Of a stretch of DNA of 64,000 nt, positions 11,067-24,347 are shown in pieces (position 1 is the first letter of the stretch; every line of letters begins with the position of its first letter). This DNA comes from Loxodes magnus (taxonomy: Eukaryota; Ciliophora; Karyorelictea; Loxodida; Loxodidae). The stretch spans positions 124,001-188,000 of the forward strand of contig CAMPDV010000224.1 in assembly GCA_946699065.1 (NCBI GenBank). The letters run 5' to 3'. The notes below the pieces were generated by a model. It made no database searches. It saw only the letters and a program-made list of their open reading frames with translations, and was not told the DNA's origin. Both the position numbers and the translations under genes were made by a program.

Positions 11067-13290
11067 ATGAATAAGGCTATACTACTAACATTGCTACTTG
11101 TGTTAGTCAAATCACAAGACTCTGATGATTACTTTGATGACCAAGACTTAAATTAAGAGGACCAAGATGGAGTAGATTATGAGAGTTAAAACGATTATGT
11201 GGATGATAATATTGATGATGAAAATTAAGAAAATCAGGAAATTGAACTAAAAGAAAACCAAAGTAATACCTTAACTCGAGAGTAAGTGAAGAGTATTTTT
11301 TAATAAGCCTTGAATAATGCTGTAAGTCATTAATTTAGAATATCGATAAAGACTAGGCATTTACCTAATTCTATCTTGATGAGTATTGGAGATAATCTTC
11401 GTTTAATAGCGTTGACGAATTCAATGCTGAAAAAATCCACTAACTATAAGAAGAAATTATGAAGTTTAGACAAGATAAGCAAGTTTAAGTTTATAGTGAA
11501 CTTTTGACTTAACTTGGTCTGCCTTAAGAAACAAACTAAGAGTTTTACAATCATGTATTTGAATTTTCAAAAGAGTTCTAACTCTCTTACGACCTTTATC
11601 AGTTCATGCAATTCAACAAAATTACAGAAAAGTAGTAAACAAAAATAGGACAGCAAGAATAAACAGTACCACAAGATGAATGTCCAGATTTCGCTAATTT
11701 TAGATACCATTTTCCAGAAAAAGTTGAACTCTAACCTCTTTATTAAAATAATAACATATCTAAGAAAATTAGTTATACTCTCTAATAACCTCTTAATACT
11801 CATTCTTTTTAATAGCATACTAAAGATAATTCAAGCACTATCATTCAATACAATATCATATACTAAAAGATAAAATCCTTTCAAATCATACAGAATACAA
11901 ATATAATAGGTTTAACATTCACTGGGTAGTATAAATATGAATTAATAAGCAAAGTAGCAAATAATCACATCATAGATAAAAAGAGTCTTCTTTACTTTAG
12001 AAATTACTTAGATTACTTCTATTCATATTTAACACTTTAAAAATTCATTCCTTTTGAGTTTAAGTCTAGTTTGCATATTAATATTTCTATTATCTAAAGT
12101 CAAATTTGGATTTTAGATATCACAATTAGGATATAATTTTTATGTATAGTTAAGACTAAAAAGGAAATAAGATTGTTCACATCTAATCTAATTATAAGTA
12201 AAGAAATGAATCTTGCTTTATTCCTTTTTCATTGAGAAGAAGTGGATTACCAAATCTAAAAGAACTAGAAGTTGCTCATCTTCAAAATAATAAAAGATTA
12301 AGCTTTTCGGTTTTTGAATAACGACACTTTTCTAATTTATGACTACATTATAATAAAGCTTTTGTATGCAGATTATAAAAGTCACTAATCAAATCAGATT
12401 TAGTTTAATCTGAAATCGAATTTCTGGATAGCTTAATAAAGTGAATATCCTTTATTTATTGGTTCAATAATTACAATTAAATAAGCTTAATCGTTATATA
12501 TTTCTAGTTTAGCTAACGAAGTAAATCAATTTTATTTATAAAGGAATATAACTTCACTACGAATATACCTCCTTTCTATCATTAAAAAATAGATATTGTA
12601 ACTAGCATTAAAGCCATGTTAAGGCCTTATAATTTTAGTTATGAATATAAAGGTAAAATATACTAAGCTTTAATCTAAGTTTGATTGAGATATTTAGGTA
12701 ATCAAATTAAAGTTGACTTTACAATATTAAATAGATTATCTTAATACCTATTGCTTATAAATTTAAACTTTCATTTATAACTAAATGAAATAAACGCTAA
12801 AAGGTATTTTATATACTAGCATTATAGATTAAAATCATTCTAAAACTAAGAAAAAGGCTATATTTTGAAGTGAGTTTTAGATACTTTTATATCATAAAAA
12901 TGAGTTTAATGATAGTAGTAATATTTTGAGTTCAATTCTGCAAAATCAGGATATTTCAGGCCTTTTATACAAAGTAGAAATTGGAGTATATAGGGAATAT
13001 AGATAAAAAATGAAATAAATTAAGCAGGATTTTTTAATCTAGTTAGCTAATTTTATAAAAAGGGAACCTATGATTAAATCATAGTTTTTACACACTTTAT
13101 ATTAGGAACTGATTGATCTTTAAAAATAAGTTATAATCTACCTTCATCTAAATCATTTGAGGCATAAATTCATACCATATTTTATGTGTTATGGGTAGCA
13201 ATGAAGTACATAAAGAATGGTAAAAGTAAAATGTTTTTTTTAATTGAAATCAAAGCGATGAATTAAGATGCTTAATCAACACAAGACTGA
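11067..13290 (+). CDS. secreted or lumenal protein, unknown family, two mini-introns
   Basis: Starts with a clear signal peptide (MNKAILLTLLLVLVKSQ), followed by a very acidic Asp/Glu/Gln stretch, then a long body; 727 residues after splicing. Two introns are needed to keep the coding frame: 11322-11338 (17 bases) and 12521-12543 (23 bases). With both removed, the exons (255, 1182 and 747 bases) are all multiples of three and reach TGA 13288-13290. The middle reads well (QLSYDLYQFMQFNKI, then SYEYKGKIYQALIQVWLRYL). No membrane span near the end is obvious. I do not recognise the family. It is convergent with NOP58, about 100 bases away. Confidence 0.65.
11322..11338 (+). other. 17-base spliceosomal intron
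   Basis: The sequence is GTAAGTCATTAATTTAG. Removing it joins ...NNA to NIDKDQAF... and restores the coding frame, which is otherwise lost. It has a canonical GTAAGT donor, TAG acceptor and an internal TTAAT. Confidence 0.8.
12521..12543 (+). other. 23-base spliceosomal intron
   Basis: It begins GTAAAT and ends AAAG. Splicing joins SLANE to EYNFTTNIPPFY and moves the reading to the coherent frame. Confidence 0.7.
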
Positions 13291-13394
13291 ATTCTACGTC
13301 TGAGTAAGTATAACTGTAAATTAGTTGAGAAAGATAAGCTAAATTAGATGATTAGTAGGTTAAAATAAAATTTAATTTATAGATTAAAGATTTA

Positions 13395-13713
13395 TCACTG
13401 AGATTTCTTAAAATCGCTCGCCTCTGAATAATGCTAAATAGGTTTCTAGAACTATCTCTTCTACTAAAAAGATCTTTGTCCTTGAGGCTATTTCTCGAGC
13501 TGTTTTAATCGAATTTCTAAAGCTTGTTTATGGATTAGTCCTAAAGTTGCTTCGTGAGTTGGTTTTTATGTTAAAGCATCTAATCTTACGCTTAAAGCAC
13601 ATTTTGCTGCTAAAGAACGTGAGATTCTTCCTTTGAACTAATTAGGAGCATTTCCAACCAAACTAGCGTGATAAATTAATCCATATTTAGGAGTATCCTT
13701 TTTGGCTCTAATG

Positions 13714-13744
<31 letters not shown>

Positions 13745-14657
13745 TTTAAATGGTAGAAGCTGGGTGCTTACTAAGACTGACAAGAGAACCAGCATGAGCA
13801 ATCAAACGAGCAGCTACAAGTTCGCCAACCAAAACTGTCAAGTTAGGAGCAATTGCTTGCATTCTTGCCTTTAAATAGTCATAAAGTTAGATTCGATAAT
13901 CGCTTAGATCAATAACTTGTCTAGCTAGAACTTAAATATTATCTTGATCTAATTGAGAAATTTCAGTTCCCATACTAACTTGGCTAGCTTCTTTTACTTG
14001 CGTCTCTATTTCTTCACTCATAACTACTGTAGATAAATCTATTTCCAAGCATTTTTCCTTGACTCCAATAGCATTCACTACTCTGGCATACATTATGTTA
14101 TCTTAAATAACGTTCGCTAATTCAGGGAAATGCCAGCTGTACCATTCCTTCAATCTCATCGCATAATTATTGAGTTCTTTATCAATATCATCTAATAAAT
14201 TTATGGCTTGTACAATCATTGTGTCCACCTTATCAGCTGAGAACTTCAAAGTATAGCGAGACATAGCATGGGCTAAACCAAGTTGCATAGCTCGCTGCTC
14301 TTATGGAGTAATCAAGTTCTCCATCTGCAACTTTAAAAATCTAATGACTTGTAAGTACTTTTTTCCACTAGTGATGCTAAATTAGAATTTTTCTTCTAAG
14401 GTCTTTTTTAGCTCTTTATCAATAACTATTAGCTTTTCGTTTTTTTCGACATTCTTCTTCAAAAATTTTTTTAGCTTTTTGTGGACTTTTCCTTCAATTA
14501 GCAAATTAGAAGCTTCTAGTGCTTCTTTGGTATTTTTAAATTTATGAAAAGCGTGTAATTAAGCACACTCTTCATCCAAGGTCTCCACTTCTTTTCATTT
14601 TGATCCCACAAGTTTAAAAATAGCAAATCCGGCGGAAGTCTCAAGAAGAACCAGCAT
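13395..14657 (-). CDS. NOP58: NOP58, core protein of box C/D snoRNPs
   Basis: 420 residues. NOP58 scaffolds box C/D small nucleolar RNPs that guide 2'-O-methylation of rRNA. Sequence signs are the N-terminal [14 protein letters not shown], the NOSIC region with [10 protein letters not shown], and the Nop domain block [27 protein letters not shown] and [12 protein letters not shown], ending with a basic tail. It is shorter than yeast or human Nop58 because the long Lys/Glu repeat tail is missing. One TGA-coded Trp follows GSK near residue 23. ATG 14657-14655; stop TGA 13397-13395. Confidence 0.95.
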
Positions 14658-15415
14658 TTTTATTAAATTTGACAATAAACATGTCAACGTCTAATTTAAA
14701 AGATCTGTTTATTTTATTTAACAATACCTTTAAAACCTTCTTTTCATACTACTATTCATAACCTATATCAATACAGGCTTCCATCTACAACCAGATTAGA
14801 ACATCCTTACCTTTTATACTACTTCATTTATAATTCAAATATTCTTAATCTTTGCTTAAGTTAAAAGAAGCTTTAAATCAAAATCAGAATAGCTTGAACT
14901 TAGTCAATGGTTTAAAAGAAAGGATTAATATCATATCTAACGCTTAGACTAGATAGACTAGATATAACTAGAGTGTAATATAAGTAAGCTAATAAAAGTA
15001 TTGAGAACTATAGGGTTTATAGATTTAATTGCCTCTGTTAGGATTTAAATAGCTAAACACAAATAAAATTTGAATTAAAATAGTTTGCATTAAGAGTCTT
15101 TAACACCATAGTGCTTATTGTATTTCTTTATACCATTTTTTAGTATTACTCTCTAGAAACTCTTGTACTCTTGCTTTAAGAGATCAACTCAATAGTATTT
15201 GGATATTTTACATATCATACATTTTTATTTATTCCTAATTAATTACTTTATCTATATATAAAGCAAAGAGCTATAAAGCATTAGCTTAGAATTATTGAAG
15301 GAGCATATTACAAGAAACTAACTAGAGATATAAATAAAGGATAGATAAGTAATGAATAGTAAAGAGTTGGGAGTGAGATAATTGATTTATTCGCTTATTA
15401 AGTAATAAAGGATAA
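14658..15415. other. AT-rich intergenic stretch between divergent genes
   Basis: Lies between NOP58 (minus) and the ORP gene (plus) and presumably carries both promoters. No coding frame or RNA gene is supported. Confidence 0.45.
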
Positions 15416-17338
15416 ATGAAAAATACTTTACTTAGTAATTTAAAAATGCAAGTGCATTAGGAAGGATGGTTAAGGAAATATACCAATGTGCTTAGTGGAT
15501 GGTAAATGCGCTGGGTTATACTTGATAATAACAAATTAGCGTATTTTCTTAAAAAAGGAGATGAGAATGCTAGAGCTATTATTAACTTGCATGAATGCCA
15601 GATAAAATTTAAGCCAAAGCAAATTAACATCATTTTACCTTAGACTAAGAAATCTAAAGGCATGAAATTTTTTTTCAAGGCAGATGTCTAGCAAGAACTT
15701 GAGTAGTGGTATAAACTGATAATCTAGGGATCTAAACTTGATTATCCTATAGAAGAAGAACTTAATATGTCTTAAAGGTACTCTATAACTAAAGAATTTA
15801 AGCAAGAAATTCAATGGTAAAATAACTGGCAAAATATAAAAACTAACATTCCATCGAAAGAAGAGTAATTTCCTTAAGAGTAAGACAACTTGACTAATCT
15901 ATAATTATCAGTCTCAGAAGTATGAAATTTGTACTCTGAGTTCTCTGATATCTTGGATAAAGCTCCTCCTGATCTTGATGAATTGGAACAGCATCACAAA
16001 AAGTATTTCTAAAGTCTTTAAAAAATTTCAAAAACTCTCAAAATTAGACTAGCAGAATGTGTTCTTTATATAGAAAAATAGAACAGCGAGATGTAAGGGG
16101 AAAAGACAGCGATAACTGAATTGGAAAAGTAGCAAGAAGAAAATAAGTAATAGCCTATTTAGCAAGAAGTAGCTTTATCTTAATTGTAAAGCAAACCCAT
16201 TAAAATATATCGAGATAGATTGCCTGCTAAAAAGGATGTATCTCAAAAAGTTTCATTTTGGTCTGCAATTCGAGATAGTATTGGAAAAGATCTCAGCAAA
16301 ATCTCTATTCCTGTTTATTTTAACGAACCTACTTCATTTTTACAAAGATTTAGTGAAGATATGGAATACAACGAATTATTGTAGATGGCTAATCAAGCGG
16401 ATTCAGAAGAAATGAGATGTGTTTTTGCAAACGTTTTTGCAGCTAGTTCATACAATTCAGCTACAGCAAGGTTTGCAAAGCCTTTCAACCCTTTACTAGG
16501 AGAAACTTTTGATTTAGATGATGGATATTTCAAACTTATTGCTGAGCAAGTTAGCCATCATCCACCTATAGCTTCTGTACATTCCGAGAGTGAAGATTTT
16601 GAATTCTGGGGTCAAAATAGAATGAAATTGAGTTTTAAAGGAGTGACAATAGATATTGTTTCAATTGGAGATGTACACATTATATTGAAGAAGCATTAAG
16701 ATCACTTTGTATACAAGAAGCTAACTACTACTGTTCATAATCTTCTCGGTGAACCTTTCGTTGATTTTCATGGTAAACTGTAATTTATCAACCAAAAGAA
16801 TAACTGAATCACTTATATAGAATTCAAAAAAAAAGGATTTTTCGACAAAACTCGCTGCTTTGAGGTTACAGGATAGGTATCTGATAATTTTGGAGAAATA
16901 AAAGGAAATTACTCAGGTAGATGGGATTAAGCCCTATATTATACTCCATTGGGTTAAAGTACTCCTATCCTAATATGAAAGAAAAAGCCAATGCCTGAAA
17001 ATCATGAAGACTATTACTATTTTACTCATTTCGCATTATAACTTAATGCCTTAACTGAAGAAATGAAAGATGAACTTCCTAAAACCGATACCAGATTTAG
17101 ACCAGACTAAAGGCTTCTTGAAAACTAAGAAATTTAGCAAGCTATTGCTGAAAAGCAAAGACTTGAAGAGAAACAACGAGAAACTAAAAAGCAATAAGAT
17201 CAAGCTTAAATAGTCTATAAACCCCGATGGTTTGATGAAATCAAGCAAGAAGATGATACTATAGTTTACTAATACAAAAAGAATTATTGGCAAGCAAAGG
17301 CAGCTAAAGATTTTGGTGAGATAGAGGACATATTTTGA
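15416..17338 (+). CDS. oxysterol-binding-protein-related lipid transfer protein (ORP)
   Basis: 640 residues. A PH domain occupies about residues 11-110 (EGWLRKYTNVLSGWQMRWVIL is the first strand pair). A linker with coiled coil follows, then the ORD lipid-transfer domain with AKPFNPLLGETF and the signature EQVSHHPPIASVHSE near residue 385. The end is a Gln/Glu/Lys-rich tail after IKGNYSGRWDQ. Such proteins carry sterol or PI4P between membranes at contact sites, with the PH domain binding a phosphoinositide. Several Trp codons are TGA. The internal Met at 15446 is just before the PH domain and is an alternative start. Confidence 0.95.
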
Positions 17339-18777
17339 TTTTTACGACTTTAGTATTGACATTATAATAAAAATTAATTCCTTTATTAGTTATAACCTTT
17401 TCATAGTTATCTACTTACTCTAGTCATATCATGACTCCTAAAACTTTTTCAAAGTAAAAGTTTTATTTTTTATTTTAAGGAATAAAAACAGATTAATTTA
17501 ATAAAGCATCTAGCATTTTAATAAACCTAATAAATGAGTTTGTAGAATAGAAGCAAAGAAAAGAGCCAAAGTCTAATTCTTATAACTTAGATCTCTTTCT
17601 TAAAACACTTAATCAATTACAAAAATTAACTGTTTATTTATTATAAACGGTCTATTAGAGGTACTCATTAAACTAGCCTTAATATAATCATTTTATGGTT
17701 TAAAAATATGGTATTTTACTTATTCTTTAAGAAATAAGGAAAAAATCGCTAAAGATATAAAACTGGTACTTTTCTCTATTCAAATAGAATAAATTTTAAA
17801 TTCTCGTTATGTGATAGATTTAAGTCATCAATGCACTTAAGAGTTTTCATTCACAGTGCTTTAAATAAATTCCCATAGATTACGATTTAGAACTATTATC
17901 CTCTTCTAAACGATAGAGTTACTTTATAGTATATATTTATATTATTAGGTTGAAGTTCTTAATAAATAGTATTAGTTAAATAGTACTTTTAGCTTAAAAG
18001 CTGTTGTTATATTATAGGATTGAAAGGAATTATATTTAAACATTAGCTTATCAAATTATTTCCTTGAGTAGCACATTAAGCAAATTCGTTGTACTTTGAT
18101 AATTGCTAATTTAAGCTTAAAGCTGTGCTACTTACCTTGGAACTTTCAGCTTTCTTGTTACTCTAGCAAAGGGACTATTTAAAATTATTGAGTTTAGCTA
18201 GTTAGTATAAGTTTATATCTGAACCCTTCAAAATAAATAGAAGCTTACATTTGTGTAATTTTCAATAGCTTCACTCATTCTTAATTAGAGTTTCTTAGTT
18301 TAGCTTATTTCCTTTTATAGGCTAATTTTATCTCAAAACTATAAAAAATAATTAGTGCTAAAGAACTAAATTAAGGTACATTTTGCCTATAGTAGATAAG
18401 CATAGTAATGGTAGCATTTCTAATTAGGATAAATTAAACTAAAGAGGATTTCTTAATAAATAGATAGGAAATATCACTCTATTAGTCAATGTAATCTAAC
18501 TATATAATAGCCATATGAAGATGCTATAGTACTATCTAACTACCTTATTTTTCAGTATATATAGTTACTCTATCTTCTAGCAATAAGCTAAAGAACTGAA
18601 CTAATTAAATAGAGAACTTATATGGGAATAGTGATTAGCTGAGGGAATGATGAAGGTTAAGAAATGCATTATGCTGATTAAAAATAAAAAGGTATAATCA
18701 AAAGGGTTTGAATATAAGAGAGTAAGTTTGAATTTAATTAAATAGAAGCTATTCTATTGATATATTAATAGATATTA
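17339..18777. other. long AT-rich stretch without supported gene
   Basis: 1.4 kb between the ORP and SF-assemblin genes. Composition is low in G and C in all six frames. I see no conserved motif, RNA gene or repeat; a lineage-specific gene with introns could be hidden here. Confidence 0.4.
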
Positions 18778-19635
18778 ATGGCTGATCTGCCTTATAAAGA
18801 AAGAATCACCAAACTTTCTGAAAGACTAAATAGCTTGCATGCAGGTCTAGAGTAGGAAAGAAGTAATAAGTTTGAGGTGTTTGAGAGAAGGATGAATTAA
18901 ATAGATGAAAAGATTATGGAAAGCGAATAGACTAACTCTAAAAGACTGACTTTGATTAAAGACCAAATTACTAAGCTTGAGAAAATATTAGAAGAAGAGT
19001 AAGAAACTTATGAGGAAATGCTCGAATCTCGCTAATAAGAACTTTCTTTGCTAGAAAGTAAATTTATTACTGCTCTCTAAGCTGAATAGTAGGCTAGAAA
19101 AGATGCTGAGAATAAAATTCTTAGAGTTCTGGATGATAAGCACAGCTCATTGAAGATGGAAACATCTAAGGAAACTAGAATACGTACGGATGCTCTTGAT
19201 AATATAAGATAAACTATTGAAACTGAATTGCCTCATATTTAAGATCTATTAAGAGTTGAGCAACAAGAAAGAGAAAATATTGAGTAATAAATTTCCTCCT
19301 AATTAACTTAGGAGAGTCAAAGAATAAAAGAAGTTATTTAAGAAGAAAAAAAAGCAAGAGACGAGAGTGAAGAGGCAGTTTTAGAACTACTCAAAGATGT
19401 TGTCACACAAATGAAAAACGAATTAGACTGCGAACGAAAAGACAGGGAGACTACAGAGGAAACTCTACTTAATTTGCTAGAAGATACATGTAATAAGCTC
19501 AACCAAAATATGTAACTCATTAACTAAGCTAATTTAGTTATTTTCTTAGATTCTTCTTAGTTTCATTCAATGAATACACTTAACTCTATCTTTAAGTAAA
19601 ATTATATACTATTCTATTACTGGTTATCCATATGA
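18778..19635 (+). CDS. SF-assemblin / beta-giardin family filament protein
   Basis: About 285 residues, nearly all coiled coil. It opens MADLPYKERITKLSERLNSL and carries the heptad-rich rod typical of SF-assemblin, ending ...EETLLNLLEDTCNKL as in the family. These proteins form the striated fibres attached to basal bodies. Length matches. The 3' end is uncertain: a candidate 17-base intron, GTAACTCATTAACTAAG at 19512-19528, would change the last residues; unspliced, the stop is TGA 19633-19635. Confidence 0.88.
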
Positions 19636-19853
19636 TTAATCGATATTTATCAGTAAGATTATGATTATTCAAGTATAATTTATAAATTATAAAACTCATA
19701 TTGGTATCTTTGAGGATCAAGCTTGAAAGTGTTACCACTATATATAAAGATATCCTTATCTAGCTTAGTTTTCTTTTTTAATTATTAGAATATGGAAAGC
19801 AAATTGTAGTTAAGTAATAAGATAATACAGTTAAATTTAATTCAATATATATA

Positions 19854-21854
19854 TCAAAATGAACTGAGACGTGAGGAAAACATTTTAATTCTATTTTTTT
19901 TACTTTATTTTTCGAGGAATTTGAGTGTTGCTACTGCAAATGTGCATTCTGAACTTAGGTTTTTGTTTAAGGTATTTTAGCTTTCAGTTTCTAGATCTTG
20001 CTTTGCCTGCTAGCAGTTCAGTAGAGCAAGTAAATAAGCTAAATCTGCTTTAAGCAGGTTATTATTTAATTGAACTAGACACTCGTTTAAGCAATTTGAA
20101 ATATCCTCCATTTAAGCTCGCTCAAATATATTGTACAAAGCATTATACCTATCACCCAAAGATGCCTCTGTGTTGAGAAGTTATACTTTTAAGTCCTAAA
20201 TGTTTGCTAATTTGATTCTGTTGCGATTAGTACGATCATTGATAGTAGACATAAGAATTCGCATATTTTTAGTTTTTTTTGGGAAGTTAATTAAAGCTTT
20301 AGGATTTTATATCTCCTCTTCTGTTTAATCTCATTCAGGAACTTGAAGACTGTTTATCACATGCTTCTATTTTCATTCTTTTTCTGCTTTTGCCAATAAT
20401 TTGGAAATGGCTATATTTCCGCGTGATATCTATCTTGGAGTCCTTCCGTTTATATTTTTGATGAATACATTAGCTCCTACTTCTATTAGAAGTTAAGCTG
20501 CTTTAAAATGTCCTCCATGACCTGCTAAATGAAGAGAAGTTCATTAATGAGAACCTCCTTGTTTATTAAAGTCGAACATTATTCCTTTTGCTTCATTGTT
20601 ATACTAAATCATCCATTCAATTGCTTCATCTTATCCTTTTCTACTGGCTTGATGCAAAGGAGTCCAAGTTTCTTTATTTTCTGCATTTGGTAGAGCTCCT
20701 GCTTGTAAAAGAGTCTCTGAAATAATCATGCACTTTCTGGGGTTTTTAGAGAATACTGACATAACTAAATGTAATGGAGTATTTCCTTCACCGTCTGTTA
20801 AATTTACATCAGCTCCATACTTCAAAACAAAGTCCTTAACAAGTCATGCCTCTGTTTTAATAGTAGCCATATGAAGAGGCGAGCCAAGAACACCTGCTCC
20901 AATATTAATGTCAGCATTATTATCAAGCAGTACTTTAGCAGCTTATAGGTTATCATCTCTTAATGCTAAGCATAATGGAGTATAACCATCCTTATCAATA
21001 GAATTAATGTCTGCTTTTGCTCTAATTAATCCCTCTATAACTCCACAATCTCCCTCTTAAGCTGCAAGATGTAAGATGGTTCTGCTTTTGTGATCTATTT
21101 TATTGACTGAAAATACTTTTTCAGAGTATCGCTCAAGAAAAGTAATCAACGCACACTCTTTTTAATTATTTTAGTGTAGTAACACGCAGAGATTTCTCAA
21201 GGTTTCTATCATAGCTTCTCCAATATGGCCTTTCAAAACTCTTGGTAAAGGAGGGTCAGTATATTTGAATCATTCTAAAGATAACTCCTTAAGATTAATC
21301 AAGTTCATAAAGGAAACTGGAAAGCTTGAAAAGTTGTTACCATGTAGGTGAGCTATTTTTAAGTTAACTAGTTCTCCTATTTCAGTAGGCAAACACTTCA
21401 ATTAATTCTCACTGACAGTAGCAGTTTGTAGTGTTCTTATCTTACCTATCGAACTTGGAAGTGAGATCAGTTTATTACTAGACAAAGTTAATATTTCAAG
21501 AGATAAAAAATCTTGTAAGTTTGATGGTAGAGATTAAAGCAAGTTATGGTCTAATCTAAGACATTTTAATTTCCCAAGCTAAGTTATTTCAGAAGGCAAA
21601 TTTTCTAATTTATTACATCTTAAGTCAATACTTCTCAGATGTGGTAGTGATAAAAGCACATCTGCATCAAGACACTAGATTTAATTGTCTCTAAGATCGA
21701 TATGTAATAAAGAATCTCTAACATCATGTAAAATTTTTCTGGGAAGTGTTTAAAGTCCAGCTTCTCTAACAACAAGTTCACCGGTAGGAGTGAGCTCACC
21801 ATAATAAACTCTTTCTTCTCCTTTCATAATTTAGAAAATATTTTTAGAAACCAT
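19854..21854 (-). CDS. leucine-rich-repeat plus ankyrin-repeat protein
   Basis: About 666 residues from ATG 21854 (657 if the internal Met 21827 is used). Residues 30-200 form roughly seven leucine-rich repeats (LRSIDLRCNKLENLPSEI, LEILTLSSNKLISLPSSI). Residues 240-480 form about seven ankyrin repeats (RTILHLAAQEGD, GYTPLCLALRDDN, GNTPLHLVMSV, TWTPLHQASRKG). The tail is Asn/Gln/Leu-rich with coiled coil. Both repeat types are protein-binding scaffolds, so a structural or adaptor role is inferred. The stop is TGA 19856-19854. Ankyrin-LRR combinations occur in several protists. Confidence 0.88.
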
Positions 21855-22134
21855 GAATAAACTAATATTTATAATAAGTAAGAGAATATAAATCAATACT
21901 TCAGATATGTTCTTCAATATTCCTTAGACTTTAACTCTAATAAATTAAATCACGATCTTTCAATTAAAATATTTGAGTCTCTTTTATTACTTTAGTCTGA
22001 CTTATATTAGCTTTATACTATATAGTAAAAATAAGATTGAGGTAGTTGATTGTGGTTAATAAGGAATGGAAAAATAAGAGAGAAAGCAAATAAGTTAAGA
22101 TAGCTTTATTGGAACAATAAGCGTTTATATTACT

Positions 22135-22500
22135 TCAAAATAATGTTTCTTTGGATTCCATCCAGAAATCTATAGCGATATTATCTGAAGTTTTCCACTG
22201 TCCTTTAATTTAAGCTCGATTATCTTTTACTGTAATATCAATTAATCCTTTACATTTAACAGCTTTAGTTTGATTTCCTTTATAAAGTTTTTAAAGTATT
22301 ACTCTTCTAGAAGGAAGTTCATATCTACCTCTTCAGAAAAACTCTCCAAAACGATCTTTTCCATTTCCTTCTATTTTTCCATTAGGTTTAATAATGATTG
22401 TGCAATACATTTTGGATTCAGCATAACGATGGTCGAAATAACCATTTCATTCTCCAGAAGCTCAAACAAAATCTTTAGGTGCACTACATGAGCATCCCAT
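22135..22500 (-). CDS. small protein with N-myristoylation-type start
   Basis: 121 residues starting MGCSCSAPKDF, a glycine-cysteine start typical of N-myristoylation plus palmitoylation, so it probably sits on the inner face of a membrane. The body reads as a beta-rich domain opening VWASGEWNGYFDH, with alternating GKIEGNGKDRFGEF and AQIKGQWKTSDN, similar in style to beta-barrel or lipocalin-like folds. Several Trp are TGA. I do not recognise the family. Start and stop (TGA 22137-22135) close in frame. Confidence 0.75.
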
Positions 22501-23278
22501 TTTAAAACTAAATACTAAAATAGTTATTTCTAGAAGCAATTTAAAATAACTATTTTAGAGATTTTCTCAACTTAAGTCAAACCTCTATCACTATCGATTT
22601 TTACTAATATTAACACTATTTATCATAATATAAACCCACAATGCTTATGATACGATAAGTACTTTCTAATCAAATAGTTCTAAATCTTTTAGAAATTTAT
22701 CTTTTTTCAAGTGTGGATATTTCTAGTAGCAACTATATTACTTTCTATCATGCTCTAATTAGATTTGCTATAAATCTTTTAAAAAGGGTTAATATATATA
22801 AATAATAGCTAGATCATTTAGTTTAACTTTTATATGCTAATTTATGATCTATTGATCATACTAAAATTATATCTATCCTTACTTTGTCTTTAGTAAACTA
22901 GACTTCTATTCTTTTAGTGAAGGATCTAATGCAAGTTAGAAAGTTTCAGTAATAACTAAACTAAAAAACATTAAACCCGTATACAGTTTATTCGCTTAGC
23001 ACAGCTATAATGAATATTTTCTTTTGAAGTGATTCTTTCTACCTCTCATTATATTTCAAACCCTCATTTCTTAGGAGCAATTCAGACTATAAATTTGATT
23101 ATCTACAAAATAGGCTTAAACTAGTATCTTAGAAGTTGCTTTTTAATGTTTAGTCTTAAATCTTAAAGAAAATACTTAATTTGGTTTGATAAGACTTTAA
23201 GCTTTATTCGACTTCTTAAAGTTTACTAGTTACCGTCTCTTTAAAGCTCTTCTTAAGTTCTACTTAAATTTAAACTGA
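22501..23278. other. AT-rich intergenic stretch
   Basis: Lies between two divergent genes. No supported gene, RNA or repeat. Confidence 0.4.
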
Positions 23279-23719
23279 ATGAGTAAAAATTTTGATTTAC
23301 AAGAAAGTAAAAAAAAGATTTAGTAAATAACCAGAAAGCTCTTGAAGAAAAAAATGCTTGAACTTCAGTTTTAGAGTTTAAACCCTATTAGAAAAATGAA
23401 AAGACTGCAATCAAATATATATTAACCAGTTATTCTAAGTATCATAAACTGATCTTTACTAAAATATTGATACAAAATATGAGTTTAATTAATAAGAAGT
23501 GAAGCTTATCTAAAATCTAAATATTTAGGCAAAAAACTGTAATTATGATTTATATTACTATCATAAGAAAGAGTGTAAGGAAAAAGTATATAATAACTTA
23601 AGCTACTACAAAACATAAAAAAGTTGAAAGATAAACATTTAGAAAAAAAAGTAAAAAACACCAAAAAACAGAAAATAAGAAAAAGACAAATGCTTATTTT
23701 TGAGTTAAACATGATATGA
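23279..23719 (+). CDS. small, very basic hypothetical protein
   Basis: 146 residues from ATG 23279 to TGA 23717. It is Lys/Gln/Leu-rich and ends in a strongly basic helix (KKLKDKHLEKKVKNTKKQKI). It could be a nucleic-acid-binding or coiled-coil protein, but low complexity makes it hard to separate from background. The coding strand is purine-rich, which supports it. Confidence 0.42.
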
Positions 23720-24347
23720 TAAATTATTAAAGAAAATTAGAGGACGCATGATTTATATTTTAATGATTCTTTAAAATTTCAAATCTTTTTGATAAAATAG
23801 GCATTTTTTAAATAAGTCTGCAAGTGGAAAAAAATAATTAACGCGAAATTTTTAATTTTTGATATTATTTTTAAATCTATAATAAAGGTATCTAAATAGA
23901 GTGCTTTTTGGTTCTTATATATAAACTATTTTTACTATCTACGAGCATTGCTAAGTATTCTACAAACTAAAAATTATTTTATTTACTAATGTAATTAAAA
24001 AAGTTAACTTAGTTTCTAATTTTGTAAGCAGCATTACGTCATTATTAAGAAGCTTATACATCTGAGCAATAACAATAAAGCAGTACTTACTATTCAAATA
24101 GAACATCATTACATAAGCGTTCAAATATAAAGATCAATTTAACAAGATTAGATGCTGCACTTTAATTATTAACTAAGTTACTTTTTTGCTAATTTAATAG
24201 TTATATTGATCAATTATTTCCTTTAATTACTCTACTCTTTTTATTAGATTAAATAAGGATAGACACTTTTATTAATTCCATTTTTCAAATTTAAATACTT
24301 TAACTTTGAAAAAAGCGGCTATTTGTTTATACTCTTATGCTTGTATA
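23720..24347. other. AT-rich intergenic stretch
   Basis: No supported gene between the small basic protein and the convergent four-exon gene. Confidence 0.4.
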